Origin: Mermis nigrescens
Lineage: Eukaryota > Nematoda > Enoplea > Mermithida > Mermithidae
Assembly (NCBI GenBank): GCA_036768485.1
Contig: JAVLUZ010000154.1
Span: 8,358,342 to 8,422,341, forward strand
Direction of reading: 5' to 3'
DNA: 64,000 nucleotides
Shown: one piece after another, positions 1-12,450 of the stretch
Numbering within the stretch: position 1 is the first letter of the stretch
Layout of the letters: each line of letters starts with the position of its first letter
Position numbers and translations under genes: made by a program
Notes under the pieces: model-generated
Seen by the model: the letters and a program-made list of their open reading frames with translations, nothing else
The model's database searches: none
What the model was told of the DNA's origin: nothing

Positions 1-2254
1 CGTGTAAAGAACACTTATATATTCAAATTCGTAATCCTGACGTTACATGGAACATATTAAAAAATTTTGCTTCTGCAATGCTCTAAAACTAAAATTAATT
101 TTAAGTGTGTAAACAGTATTACATAACTAATGGGTGCAATGAAAACATACAGTCAGATTTGTTATCCTGACCTTACAGAACATATTATGAACAAAATTCA
201 GGTTTTGCAAGCTTAGCAAGCTCATTTTTCAAAACTATTTCATGCCGAATAGTCGTGGTTAGAATAAGTTTGTTGTACAAACGTTACACAATAACAATGA
301 ATGAATAGTGTAAACTTTACACAAACTACTAAGTGTAGACAAAACTAACAGCCAGATTCGTAATTCTGACGTTACATAAGAACATTTTGAAAAAATTAAG
401 CTTCTGCAATGCTCTAGGACTAGGACTGAATTTAATTTTCAGTGTAAACTGTACACAACTACTGGGTATAGAGAAAATTATTAGTCAGATTTGTAATCCT
501 GACTTTACATTTTGTAAAAATTTTATGTTTTACAATGTTCTCGAAGCAAAATGGAGTTTTAGAGTAAACGTTGCAATTGCTACAATAAATTACTAGTGTA
601 AACTTTACACAGGTAATAATTGCATATAAAACTAACGGTCATATTCATAATTCTGACGTTACGGAGAAATTTCTGAAGAAATTCACCTTTCGCAACGCTC
701 TGGATATGAAAGAAATTTTTAGTGTAAATTTTACACATCAACAAAAAACGAATAGTGTGAACTTTACGTAACTACTGAGTTTAGAGAAAACTAACAGTTA
801 GATTCAAAATTCTAATGTTACATAGAACATTTTGAAAGAAATATTACGCTTGCACAAAGCTCTAGAACTGAAGTCAATTTTCAGTGTAAACTTTACATAT
901 CTACTGAGTGTAAAAGAAATAATAGTCAGATTTGTAATGCTGACATCACAAGAACATTTTAAAAAAATTTAATGTTTTAAAATCTTCTGGGCGCAAAATG
1001 AATTTTTAGTGTAAACTTTGTGATTCTACAATAAATTAATTGCGTAAACTTTATATAAGCAAAGGTTGCAAAGAGAACTAACAGTAAGATTTATAATGCT
1101 GACGTTACAGCGAACATTTTGAAAATAAAATTCATGTTTCGTAACGCTCTGGAAGTAAAATGAATTTTTAGCGTAAACTTTACACCTTGAGAATCACTCA
1201 ATATTTAGCGTAATTAAACGCGCACCCATGCACGCGTGATCCTCGATGTTTAGTATATTCTTTGTAATTAGTATCATGACCCAACCCATATCGCGAGAAG
1301 TGATCAGATAAAAATCAAACAAAAACGTCTTTTTCACCCCTTTAAAAATAACTTAGCATTGAGTGTAAAGAAACGCAATCACATGCGATGTGTAAGCACC
1401 GAGATGTACCTTATTTCTAAAGTAGGTCGCTCTATTCAATTCATAAGCGGAGTAGTTGACAGGCTAAATAAAGGCAAAAATGTTTTTATACCCCAGAGTT
1501 CAAACTTTACACATTAAAAATAACTCTGTATTGAGTTTAAAGAAATGCGTCCAGATGCGATGTGTAAACCTTAGACGCTCTTTATTTCTATATTACTTCG
1601 CACTTTCTGATTTACATCCGGCGCGGTTGACAAACTGAAAGAAGGTGAAATCGTATTCTTTGCGTACACATCCAGAGTGTAAACTTTAAACCGCCAGAAC
1701 TTACTTCCGTAATGACATTACACGATGTTATACGAAGGTGATCAACTTCATCGTGTAGCCCTTGAACCTTAGCACTTTTCCATAAATAAGTTTTTTGAAG
1801 ACTCTTATACGACAAATTTGGCAGACATAAACAAGTCGAAAAGACGACCAAAAACCAAAATGTGTCTTTTCACCCCCAGATTTTCGCACTCTTTACACTC
1901 CCACTCAAAAAATTAATGCGAAATTTGAAAAACAAAAAAGCCTCTAAAGAATTTTGTTCTCTACAATGTTGTACCATTAAATTGTATGAGACATTTAAAT
2001 TGAGTAGTCTACAAGCTGGGCAAAAAAACGGTTACAGGTTTGTATATGTTATAACATTACGACAAAAATTCACACACTCGTTACAAATTCGGTATTGAGT
2101 GTAAGCAAAAAAAGGGCGTATAAACTTTTTTATTATCTATTGATTTGAAAAGCGCAACTCCCGGATGTGTCCTATCCCGTTGTAGCCGAAGGGGGTTAGA
2201 CATATATTGGGGGCACCCAAGTATATAATAGGCTACGCGCTATGCGCGACCTAT
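1..2254 (+). repeat. Family A long repeat, copy 1 (5' end outside window)
   Basis: The first 1.2 kb is an array of diverged units of roughly 110-180 bp. Each has a near-palindromic core AGTGTAAACTTTACACA followed by a CAGATTCGTAATTCTGACGT-like stretch. From 1.2 to 2.25 kb the units become longer and end with a near-palindromic terminus rich in TACGCGC/GCGCGTA next to ACCCAAGTATATAATAGG. The same order of blocks returns at 31.2-33.9 kb, and inverted at 5.66-7.7 kb, so this is one dispersed element. No coding potential is seen. The terminal hairpin could fit a non-autonomous rolling-circle or foldback element, but the class is not settled. Confidence 0.6.
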
Positions 2255-4305
2255 GTTTCACACGTGGACGTGGGGTGTCTGACTGGACCTCTTTCAAGAA
2301 GTCGGCGGACCGCCCCTCCCAAAAAAATCGATTGACCCACCGAAATTAAATTTTTGGCGATTTTGCTCAATCGGACCCCCATAATTTTGCTCATCGGACC
2401 CCATAAAGGCTTAAACTTTATGCAAATATCTCGAGTTGCAGTTACATGCATGTAAATACACTATAATCAAAATAATCGTTTACTCACCATATTTGAAAAA
2501 ATGCGACTGCTACACTAGAAGAGAATTTAATAAGTTTAAATTGACTGCCTTACGAGGATGTAACATGTTATTGCTTATTGTGCTGCGTTTTTTAGAAAAT
2601 ATAAAAATTTCACAATGCTGCATAATAGTGCTTTTATTTGCGTGCTTTCTGTCTAAATTTAATCCACTTGCATCAGACCACAAAAAATGTATAGAAATCG
2701 ATATTTTTAACTTGTTCAGTAAGTTATCAAATCAAATAATTAGACAACAGAAAAGCGATTAGAAATGCTCAAATAACTTTACAATCGTTTTAGAACTAAA
2801 TGCTATTGTTACCTGCTTATTATAAAAGTCTCAATTAATCTTTTAATTTCAATTCGCTGAGTAGGCATTCATAACGGACAAATACAGTAGCGGATCAAGG
2901 ATTTTTTAACAGCGGGGAAACGAATTCCAACTTTCCTCAATAGTGTCAAAATTGTCAGAAAAATCCGTACAGTACGCTAAAATAAGAGGTTTTTTGCCGT
3001 CTCTTGATAGACAGAATTATTTCTAAGGTTAAAAAAGACTCCAGAATTTTCAAAATTTTCGAATGATTTCTTAATACTCGGATTAGTGCCAAAATAGACT
3101 CAAAGCGCTGAACAAATCACTCGAGAATTCTTTGTAACAGCTACAAAATCTTTGTTCTGTACAAAAACTAATTTTCTGTCATAAGATTGATGAAAACGTG
3201 GTCGATCATCATTATGCCAAAATATTTTTTGACGATAGGGGAGCGGTCGTTCCGGCCCCTTAATCTGCCCTTGAACCTGACATAAATAAATAAAAATGCT
3301 GAAATAAACTCAAAACTATCCACAGTTTCTGGTCATTATCAAGCCCTATTGAAGGAAACTTTCAATTTTCATCCATTTCAGCCTTAATTTAGCCTTTTTC
3401 TCTAGAAAATTCCTTATTTTTTCCAGTGATGGGCTAGATTCAAAAACCCTACATAACTATGTGCACGTCTGATCTTGCTCCCTCACTATTCCCTTAGCTC
3501 AACCCCTAGAGCAGCCCTTGTTTCTCCAATAAATGCATTCTACTATTTGCTAATTTTATTTAAAAAATGCATAGTGTAATAAGAAATTAATTAAAAATAA
3601 GGTCTTCACCAATATAATCATAAAAATTTACTTCAAGCATTTTTCGAAAAAAAATAATTTATGAATTTTTTAAGGACATCCTTCTTCAAAAACTTTTATT
3701 CACATGGGAGAAACGTAAAAGGAGGTTTTTGACGCTCATATAGGGAATCTATTGTGCAATTCTTCAACGTTTGGAAATCCTGGTCTTGATCTTCCAAGAT
3801 TCCGGTGTGGCATACAGAAAAACTTAATGTTTTAATCGACAGTTTTTGCAAAAGTAAATTTTATGACTGTGAAAAAAGAAAAAAAGATTGAATAAATTTA
3901 TGAGAAAAAAGAGAAATATAGTAGCAGAAAGTTTTTACTCATCGTATTTACACACAAGCGATACAAATGAATGAAAGCATGTTTACGAGTAAATACCATA
4001 CGTGTTCTGGGGTTTGCCCCTCCAGAATGGCTACTATTGACTCACCCCCCCCTCCAAAAATGACTGTGATCCCCAGGATTTCCGGTTTTGCGTGAAAATT
4101 GTAAAAAGCGTGCTTTCATAAGCGATTTTAGCTTATTTTTGGCTAAAAAATCTCAAATTTTCTTAGCTTCGCGCCGTATAACATTTTTTGACCATCTTTT
4201 GTTCAATTTACTCGATTTTTTCAGAATTTATGTTTTTATAGTTTAGATAGTACAATCATTGTCCAGAAAATCAAAAAAACAGTGTTTTTGACATTTACCC
4301 ATCAG
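2255..4305. other. Intergenic or intronic stretch, no gene recognised
   Basis: AT-rich sequence with short open frames only. The longest (2436-2762 +, 108 codons) has no recognisable motif. A fragment related to the family C repeat lies near 3.2-3.45 kb. Upstream exons of the TTL-like gene would be expected here, but none could be identified. Confidence 0.4.
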
Positions 4306-4559
4306 GAGCCAAATGTAACGTAAAACCCACCGGGAATATCTCTTTCGAATTGTCTAGTTGCACAGCTGGTGAAGGTGGTTATGGCCAGGCTGATCCAGAA
4401 ATCTACATTAAACACAAGTGCCAGGGAAGCCAGAAAAGGAAGGTTCGATTTGTCATACCCCAATATTATGTGTACAAGCTTGGTTCAACGAAAAAGGTAT
4501 GCACGCTGGTGAATTTAATCGATTTAACAAAACCGTCGGACAACGAAGTGAATGCTTGA
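4306..4559 (+). CDS. Terminal exon of a transthyretin-like (TTL) family protein
   Basis: After an acceptor ending CATCAG at 4305, an open frame (phase 1 in) runs to TGA at 4557-4559. It shows the C-terminal half of a TTL domain: a 'G-N-I-S-F-E-L' strand, then 'DPEIYIKHKC', a basic 'KRKVRFVIP' strand with a Tyr-Tyr-Val turn, 'TKKV' and 'NLIDL'. The order matches the TTL pattern (F-E-L; D-P-x-L-x-I-x-H-x-C; Q-R-K-x-x-x-x-I-P; K-K; N-L). TTL proteins are small secreted, disulphide-bonded beta-sandwich proteins, abundant in nematodes. The signal-peptide exon and first strands were not found upstream, so this may be a partial gene or a retained fragment. The family call is from visible motif order only. 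Confidence 0.5.
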
Positions 4560-4859
4560 CGTGACATCCAATGCAAACTTCGAGATGTCAAAAACGCGTC
4601 CCAAGAACTTTAAAAGGAAAACGATTCGATTATAAATAGTTATACAATAATATTGCTTAGTTTCTCAGCCTGACATGCTACTATCTGTACATTCTTGTAG
4701 GTGTTAAGAATACCCGCGAAAAAATTTTCATATTCTTATTTTATTTTTTATTGTTTTATGCTTTTGTCGTCAATAAAATCTAGTTCACGCTTTAAACACA
4801 TTCATCTTCATCCAATCAAGGCCATACATAGTCGACGCAGCATAGCCGTCTTAGGGGTC

Positions 4860-5090
4860 AGCCGGTCTGGCGGGTCAAATATCGGGCTTTTTCGAATAAA
4901 AATGGTGTCAAAAACTGGAACAAGTGCAAAAACTGCTTTGAAAATAACTTCGGCCATATTTTCTGGTAAATTTCAAGCACTCTTTTGAAAAAATCTTTTA
5001 ATTTGCATCCGTTTTTAGACTTTATTTTGCCTTATTTTTTGCGAAACATTTCCCATTTTTCCATTTTGAGCGTCTTAGAACCCCAAAGTG
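4860..5090 (+). repeat. Family C repeat fragment
   Basis: Diverged match to the family C repeats at 8.28, 21.88, 29.0 and 37.09 kb (shared wording around 'aaaatggtgtcaaaaactgg' and the TTTTGCCT/TTTCCCATTTTT block). Nothing coding. Confidence 0.35.
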
Positions 5091-5663
5091 CTCGCCACGA
5101 GTAGTATGTTCATATAATTCATGAGCAGAGTGCACTAATTTTTTAAATTTGAAAAAATCTAAAGTAAAAAGTAAAAAAAGTAAAAACGTAGACGCAAAAT
5201 TTGCTTGTCCTCATAAAAGAAATTTTCAACAAAAATAGTATAAGCAAACGTTCGCACATTAAACGAGAAGCTTCTTATAAACTTAAGATTTTCTGATATC
5301 AAAATTCATAAAATTTCAAGATTGGAACCTGTTTCAGTTGTAACATTGGAAAATGACAATAATTACCTTTTACTGTCTATATAAGTAACTTCTTAGATAA
5401 CATACTTAAACATATTTGAAACAGGCCACAGCAGAAATTTGCATGCCTCATTTACATTTTCTTACTTCATAAGATTTATATTCTATAAATTCGTGTGCAG
5501 TGAAAATAAAAGCCCAATAAAGATTCTTTAACAAAAATAATTTGAATGTGTAACTTTTATACACCGTAGAATTTTGTGCAACAATGAAGTATTGTCTATT
5601 CATCTCTAGATGCAGATGACGATACAACATGAGGTAGCGCAGAAATTCTGGTCGTTAATCTTT

Positions 5664-7700
5664 AGGTAGCGCGTTAGCGCGTACCTATAATATACTTGGG
5701 TACCCCTAACATATGTCAACCCCGCATAACAGCAATAATGGGACACATCCATAGGTGGGCAGCACCGAAATTCTGGGGGGTGAACAAATTTTCAAAGGTC
5801 AGAAAAATGGTCTTAAAACTGGTCGTATGGCGAAAAAAACACCATTTTTTGACGTTTCTCATTTAGCACTATCCAATGGCATCAAAAAATCGCTAGAAAA
5901 GCAAAAAAATTTTCAAAATTTGAATTCTGGGGGGGGGGTATTTTGATTTCTGGGGGAGGTATTTCATCTTCTGAAGGTGCAAATCCCCTCCAAACCCCCC
6001 CCCCCACGCCCACGTGTGGACACATCTGGGAGGTGCGGTTTTTCGAAAAGATAGGTAATAAAATAATTTTCTTACCGTGTTTTTTGTTTTTTCCCTACCT
6101 TTTTCGTGGTGTGTAATATAGAGCGTGTAAAGTTTTACTGTAAAGTTATAACACATAGCTTTTTTAAAATTTGGTAGGACGCTCGACTTATCTGCCTTGG
6201 TTTTGCATTCTGTTTAGTCTGATTTTATTAATTTGTATGCAAGTGAGTAATCTCTAAAGTCCTTTTCTATTTATTTGAAAATTGACTGATTTCCAGTAAA
6301 AGATTATGAGGGTGAAAAAACTCCGGTTATTGAGTCGAAAGAAATCTTTTTCTGATAGAAATGTCCTACGACCCAAGGGCTACTTTCGCTTTACCAGCAA
6401 ATTTTTTCACACCCAAATACAGAGTTCGATCCAGGATTTAAAGTTTACAATCCAGTGGATGAAGTAAGAAAACAAGTTTTGTCGCAGATTTCTCCGCCAA
6501 CTTCTCCGGCTACAAGTCGGGACAAGTTTAATAAGAATAGAAGTGAAGTACGTCCCAAGGGCTACACGTTGCAGCAAAGCGCGTTTAAAAACACTTTATT
6601 GGGTCTGGAGGTGTAAAGTTCTAAATCAGCGGTGTTCCATTGTACGAAAAAATTTTTCTTCCATTTTTGATTGTTCAATATCACAAATAGGATGCGGAAC
6701 AGAACTTTGTCACATAAAAACGTACAACGACGCAAGGGCTACAAGCTGGCCTAAACCGAATTTCTTTAGACTTAATGGGGACTTTAGGTAGGTTACAATG
6801 TGGTGACTGGTCTAAAATACGTTTTGATCCCCTTTTGATTCGCCAATTTCTTCGTTTAGAAGTCGGGATAAGTTGAATGGAATAAAAATAAAGTACTCTC
6901 TAAAGGATATACGACGCAGCAAATTGTGCTTATTTTAATCAATATTGACCTATTTCGGTAGGTGTAGAGTCCAAACTCGGGGGTGTAAAGCATGTTACTG
7001 TATTGTTTTCTGCCAAATTCTTCGGTATTAGGTTTAGACATAAGCTCAAGTCTTGAAATGTATCAAGAGGCAAACGTCGTAAGTCAGTTGGGCGCCTTTC
7101 TTCACAATCCACAGTAGTGTAAAGTGGTTCACATCTAATATTTATTTGTCTTCAGACCATTAAGGATAGTTAATTTTTTCATAAATATTGATCACAATAT
7201 CAGAGTGAAATCAGATTCACGAATCCATATTGAATCTTCTTCACACTCGGTTGCTGCGTTAAGTTTACACTAAAAATTAAAAATTTTGTTCTAGAAGGCT
7301 GCGGGAGTTTATTTTTTAAAATGTTCGATGTAACGTAAGAATTACGAATCGGACTGTTAGTTTTCTCTGCACCCAGTACTCGTAGTTCTGTGCTATTCAT
7401 TTATTCGTTGATGTCAAGTTTCTCACCACAAATTTATTTCACTTCCAGAGCTTTTCGAAACGTATTTTTTTCAAAATATCTTACGTAAGGTCAGGATTAC
7501 GAATCTGACTGTATGTTTTCTGTACATCCAGTAGTCGTGTAAAGCTTACACTGAAAATTTACTTTAGTTCCAAAGCGTTGCAAAACTTCAATTCTCCTAT
7601 GTTAATATTCTATGCAATGCTAGGATTACGAATCTGTGTGTAAGTGCTTCTTACACCCAGTAGTTGCATAAAGTTCACGCTTAAACTTTGGATATGTTTC
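5664..7700 (-). repeat. Family A long repeat, inverted copy 2
   Basis: Begins with the GGTAGCGCGTTAGCGCGTAC terminal near-palindrome, followed by the CTTGGGTACCC block. It runs as the reverse complement of copies 1 and 3, ending in TTACACT-type units at 7.2-7.7 kb. It is interrupted by a hAT-like MITE at 5750-6018. Confidence 0.6.
5750..6018 (+). mobile_element. hAT-like MITE 'CATAGGTGGGC', copy 1
   Basis: 269 bp starting CATAGGTGGGCAGC and ending GCCCACGTGTG (imperfect TIR). It is flanked by a perfect 8-bp target duplication GACACATC (5742-5749 and 6019-6026). It sits inside family A copy 2, which gives the insertion order. Internal marks shared by the family are a 'CACCGAAATTCTGGGG' block, 'GACGTTTCTCAT' and 'GAATTCTGGGGG'. 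Confidence 0.85.
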
Positions 7701-7835
7701 AATAAGGTAAGGTTGTCTTGTTTAGAAAAAATAGCTCCAAAAGATACTTGTTTCCCGCCTTCCTGGATTGCTGCAAAGTATTGTGGCATTTTACCGCATG
7801 TGTTTACTGACTGATTCACTCAAATCTTTCTATTT

Positions 7836-8806
7836 AAAAGTGCAAAGAAAAATGCTCCGTTAGAACAAAAAGAATGAACATACTTGTAATTACTCATCAC
7901 TAAGGACAGGACATAAAAGGTGGGACTAGGTAAAATTACCTTTGTATGCCTGTGAAAGTTGTAAGAATCTGCTGAAAATTGGACTTCCGGTGAAAAACGC
8001 AAAAATCGAAGTATATTCTGCGGCCTCTGAAAAAACGCAGCTTCACAAAACGTTGTTCCTGACTCAGAAGGTTTGACGTTTGTCAAAAACCGATTTAGTT
8101 TTTTTAAATAAAAATCAGATTTCTTATATGTGATTAATATTAAGTTAATCGGTTAATGCACACTACGTTGTTAATAGCAGCCCAATAGCCAACAGCAATG
8201 CAAGTAATGCTCGCTTGAAAATGCATATTTTGTTATTTTTTAGTTAGTAATCTGTTATTATAAGGAATAACTTATTCGAATTATTTTTACAACAGAGGCG
8301 CAACCAGACATGAACTTGAGGTGGTTGGGGGACTGGACCCTAGGAATGGAAAAATGGGAAATTTTTCCGGGAAAATGAGGCAAAATGAAGGCCAAAAATA
8401 GATGAAAATTGAAAATTTTATCCAAAAGAGCTTTAAATTGACAAATTGACCAGAAACTGTGTAATAATGTTGTTGTACCGCTGTTCTAGCTTTTATACCA
8501 GTTTTTGTGGTCATTTTGGCCATAAAAAGCTCATTTTTTGACCCAAGACCGGCAAACCCTCCTCTTCCTCAGATCGGCCATGTTGTGCATCTATGGGCGC
8601 AACTCACTTCTGCAGGCCAGCAGAATATACTTCGATTTTTTGCGTTTTTTACTAGAAGTCCAATTTTTAGCACATTCTTATAACTTTTACGGGCATACAT
8701 AGGTAACTTTTCCATAGTCCTCGCCTTTTATGTTCTTAGTGATGCGTGACTCAAACGAAATTCGTCCTTTTTGTTCCATCGGAGCATTTTTCTTTGCTAT
8801 TCCCTA
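7836..8806. mobile_element. Foldback element D, copy 1
   Basis: Inverted arms of about 190 bp (7840-8027 and 8611-8800) share the GAAAAATGCTCCG terminus and the inner block CAGAATATACTTCGATTTTT. The interior contains a family C repeat (8283-8605) that the second copy at 30.3-31.1 kb lacks. No coding potential. Confidence 0.65.
8283..8605 (+). repeat. Family C repeat
   Basis: About 300 bp, from a GGGACTGGACCCTAGGAATG-type start to CAGATCGGCCATGTTGTGCA. Similar copies lie at 21884-22140, 28998-29235 (inverted) and 37090-37301. Non-coding. Confidence 0.6.
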
Positions 8807-9152
8807 AATATTTAAGTTAGAAATTAGCAATAGACCTACTGCAGAGGCAAAAAACACAATTCATTGACATACTACAGAGCTCTATTTATAGACATGAAAA
8901 AAACAAAACGAAACATTCGGAAGTTAACGTTCTGAAACATTTCAAATTTTTCTGGAAAATTTTGCGCCAAAAGTCATGTTCAATAGAACTAAAAAATGTT
9001 AAGTGGCAAAACCGCTATTTCGTGCGCATGAATGCGATCAATATTTATTATTGTCTTTTTTGAAAAATGCTCGAAACTGCGTAGAAATACTGAAGAAAAT
9101 AGAAAAAACCTTCCATTTGTTCTTCGATTTCGGCTTAATCCGATCCTGGGGA

Positions 9153-10313
9153 CACGCCGCCAGTTCTGACCATAGGTGGGCAGCACCGAAATTCTGGGGG
9201 GGGGGTGAAAAAATTTCCAAAGGTCAAAAAATGGTCTGAAAAGTGGTCGTATGGTGGAAAAACACTATTTTTCGACGTTTCTCATCGAGCACTATCCAAT
9301 GGCATCAAAAAATCGCTAAAGAAGCAGAGAAAATTTTCAAAAATCGAACTCTGGGGGCATTTTGATTTCTGGGGGGGTATTTCAACTTCTGGGGATGCAT
9401 ACCCCCAAACCCCCTCCCTCATCCCACGCCCACGTGTGATTCTGACCAGAGCGACTCGAGCAAACAAATTATCGACCCGAGCGCTCATTTAAGTAAACAA
9501 AAGTGCGCAATCAATTATGCTGGGCTGACCTCGTCGGTCAACCAATTATGCGTCTGATACATACAGAAATGCGCCCGATTAGGGAGAATTTTTTTAACAC
9601 AATTTTTTACAGAGCGGAAATCAAATTTTAAAGTGTAATTTTTCGAACTCAGCGAGAAAAATTACGAAAGAATATACATTGTATTACATCATTTCATTCA
9701 CTCTGAAAATAGTTGACTGATTTCAAACATGAGAGCACTAATAAATGCAGTTTTATAAGTAGAGCTCTATTTCTTGTCATGGGCATATATTTTCAAATGT
9801 TTTGGAATGTTGTTTTATAAATATCAAAGATAAAAATAAACATTCCTTTGTTTTCATTATCGATGGAGCGATTGTTCAACGATTTTTGCGATGCGTGTGC
9901 TTTTATGTATAATGTTCGTTGACAAATCGTGGTAGTTATTCATGTTGACGCTGTTGGCTTAGCATTATTTTGAAATATTCAACTTTTATGGACAAAATGA
10001 ATGTCAAGTGCTCTCATAATTGAAGAAAAGTCAAATTTTTCCAGAGTGAATGAAATGCTCTAATATCATCTATTTTCTTGCTTCATTTTCACGATGAGCT
10101 CGAAAAACTAAACTTTAAAATATGATTTTCGCTCTGTAAAAAATTGTGTTCAAAAAGTACTTCCGCTAGTCAGCCGCATTACTGTAAGTACCAGACGCAT
10201 AATTGGTTGACCGACGAGGTCAGCCCAGCATAATTAATTGCACACTTTTGTTTGTCAACGCTCGGGTCGCTAATTTCTTTGCTCGAGTCGCTCCGGTCAG
10301 AACTGGCGGCGTG
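9153..10313. mobile_element. Foldback element with GCCGCCAGTTCTGAC termini
   Basis: Inverted arms (about 9153-9745 and 9985-10313) meet around a unique centre near 9.75-9.98 kb. Diagnostic inverted blocks are CCAATTATGCGTCTG / CAGACGCATAATTGG and GGGCTGACCTCGTCGGTCAA / TTGACCGACGAGGTCAGCCC-like text. The left arm is split by the MITE at 9171-9438. No transposase open frame. Confidence 0.7.
9171..9438 (+). mobile_element. hAT-like MITE, copy 2
   Basis: Starts CATAGGTGGGCAGC and ends GCCCACGTGTG. The 8-bp duplications GTTCTGAC (9163-9170) and ATTCTGAC (9439-9446) match at 7 of 8. Inserted into the left arm of the 9.15-10.31 kb foldback element. Confidence 0.8.
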
Positions 10314-10879
10314 GAGCCTCGATTTCTTCTACTTCTGCTTGAAAACGGCAAGAAACTCTATATTTGCCGCAAGATGTTATAAAAATCACCTTAGACTGTC
10401 AAGCTCAGACTTACATACATTTACACATACGAAGCCTTAATCTTAATTAAACGTCGATTATGAAAACATAAGTAACTTACTATCTCTCTCTCTATCTTAG
10501 TCTGATAAAAATCCCACTTGTTAGATGCAATTGCATTAAACTAATACTGCAATCCGCCAATTCGCTTATTCAGATTTATCGTTTCTTTGCCTAAAAATGT
10601 TCTATAAAGATGCTTGTTTTTAGCCGAAAATCAAACTTGACAGTTAAGTCGATTTCTCGTAAACTTACCGATTATTTGGATATAACTATAGTCTGTTTTT
10701 TAACCTAGTGCATGAAAACGGCGAAATTTTCACATCTCAAGACTTTGTTCGTAGCGAAATTCGGGAAGAGACACGTAAAAAATAACCAATTATCGATAGC
10801 ATAAATTTTGCGCATCTCATCAATAACGGGCCTACTGCGATCAAAATTTCGAACGAAAAGCTTTGTTGTTTCAGAAATA

Positions 10880-11510
10880 AAATTAGAAATATACTCGCAT
10901 ATGGTATTGGTAAGGTACGTGTACACCTGTCGTATAACCGTGTGTACATCAAGTTAACACAATGTACTTTGGATTTTATAGATTAGGTGCCTAATATATG
11001 ACCATAAACTATGTATCCACTATGATTTTTTCTATTTATCGAAAAGACCCACTTTTTGTTAATTGTCAGAGAACACTAACATCAATAAGCTACACAAGCT
11101 GAAACTGACGGCGAAAAGAATTCCTTATCTGATTAGGTAATGGAAGCGTCTGAGCATCAAGAATGAGACCTTGATCTCTAGCAAAACTTTCGATACAATT
11201 TCATTCTCTGTCGAATTACAAAATTCTCGAATATTTGGATCACGAGCCATGACGCTCACTAGACAACAAAACAGTGGAAGACAATGATTGATAAAACAAA
11301 TAAATTGGTGAATCAATGCCAGTACCTCTTTACGTTCTTTTTCCTCTCCCAGACGATTGTAGTAACCATAGTTTATGGTCGTAAAATAGGTACCTACCTA
11401 ACGTAACCTATGAACCTAACCTACGAACTCGAAAAGGCGTTGCGCTAACTTGATGCACACACGGTTAACGCATGTGTACACGTACCTTACCAATACCTCG
11501 CATATATACA
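10880..11510. mobile_element. Foldback element with about 100-bp arms
   Basis: Arms at 10892-11000 and 11385-11505 are inverted: the left reads TATTGGTAAGGTACGTGTAC and the right has GTACACGTACCTTACCAATA. A second inverted pair around ACCATAAACTATG / CATAGTTTATGGT lies just inside. It ends about 20 bp before the hAT foldback. Confidence 0.6.
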
Positions 11511-11874
11511 GGCACTGCATATTTTTTGATACTTACTAGTGTTGTAAAAGGTAAGGATTTTTTACATGATAAAAGATGAAGATAAAGTTGAAATTTAAAA
11601 ATCTAGAAGACAAAGATAAAGATGAAGATAAATTTAGAAAGATAAAGATAAAGATAATTTACAAGATAAAGGAACCAAAAAGATAAAGATAGAGATAAAG
11701 ATAGAGTGTAAATATGGTCGCCTGGACCTAGGAGAATGATGTACTACGTGAAGTGCAATAAACGAGAGTGGATGATGCAAAGCAGCCAACTGAATGCCCT
11801 AACTTTTACACCTGAGGTCAAAGAGGTGATAGGCATTAGGCGTCTTGTATTAATTCATGGTTCAGTAAAGAACT

Positions 11875-12450
11875 TCGAAGAAGTTCTATAGAAGTTCTAT
11901 AGAAGTTCGATAAAGAACTTCGAAGAAGTTCTATAGAAGTTCTATAGACGTTCGATAAAGAACTTCAAATAAGTTCTATAGAAGTTCTATGGAAGACTGT
12001 CAAACTTCAAAGAAGTTATATAGAAGTTCGATAAAGAACTTCGTAGAAGTTCTATAGAAGGTCTACAGAAGTTGGATAAAGAACTTCAAAGAAGTTCTAT
12101 GGAAGACTGTCGAACTTCGAAGAAGTTCTATAGAAGTTCGATAAAGAACTTCGAAGAAGTTCGATAAATAACTTCGAAGAAGTTCTATAGAACTTCGATA
12201 AATAACTTTGATCGAAGTATCTGTCGAACTTCGATAAGACGCTAATTGAAGTTCGATAAATTTTTAATAGAACTTCGATAGAATGCACATCGAAGTTCGT
12301 CTAACTTCGAGACAAAGTGCTGCAAATCTTTAATAGAACTTCGATGTTCTGCAAATCGAAGTTCGGCCTAAGTTCGACAAGCCTCTTTTGAACTTCGATA
12401 GTGAGCAAATCGAAGTTCGACAGATCTTTTATAGAACTTCAAGTCGGAGT
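11875..12450. repeat. GAAGTTCTATAGAAGTTC array, left arm
   Basis: Dense tandem array of short palindromic words (GAAGTTCTATA, GTTCGATAAAGAACTTC) with period about 20-40 bp. It sits in the left arm of the hAT foldback and is mirrored by the array at 16.34-16.9 kb. Each unit is itself self-complementary. Confidence 0.85.

Noticed and set aside
11875..12450. CRISPR-like regular array
   Set aside because: Units are palindromic, there are no unique spacers, and it is mirrored in the other foldback arm; this is a eukaryotic repeat.
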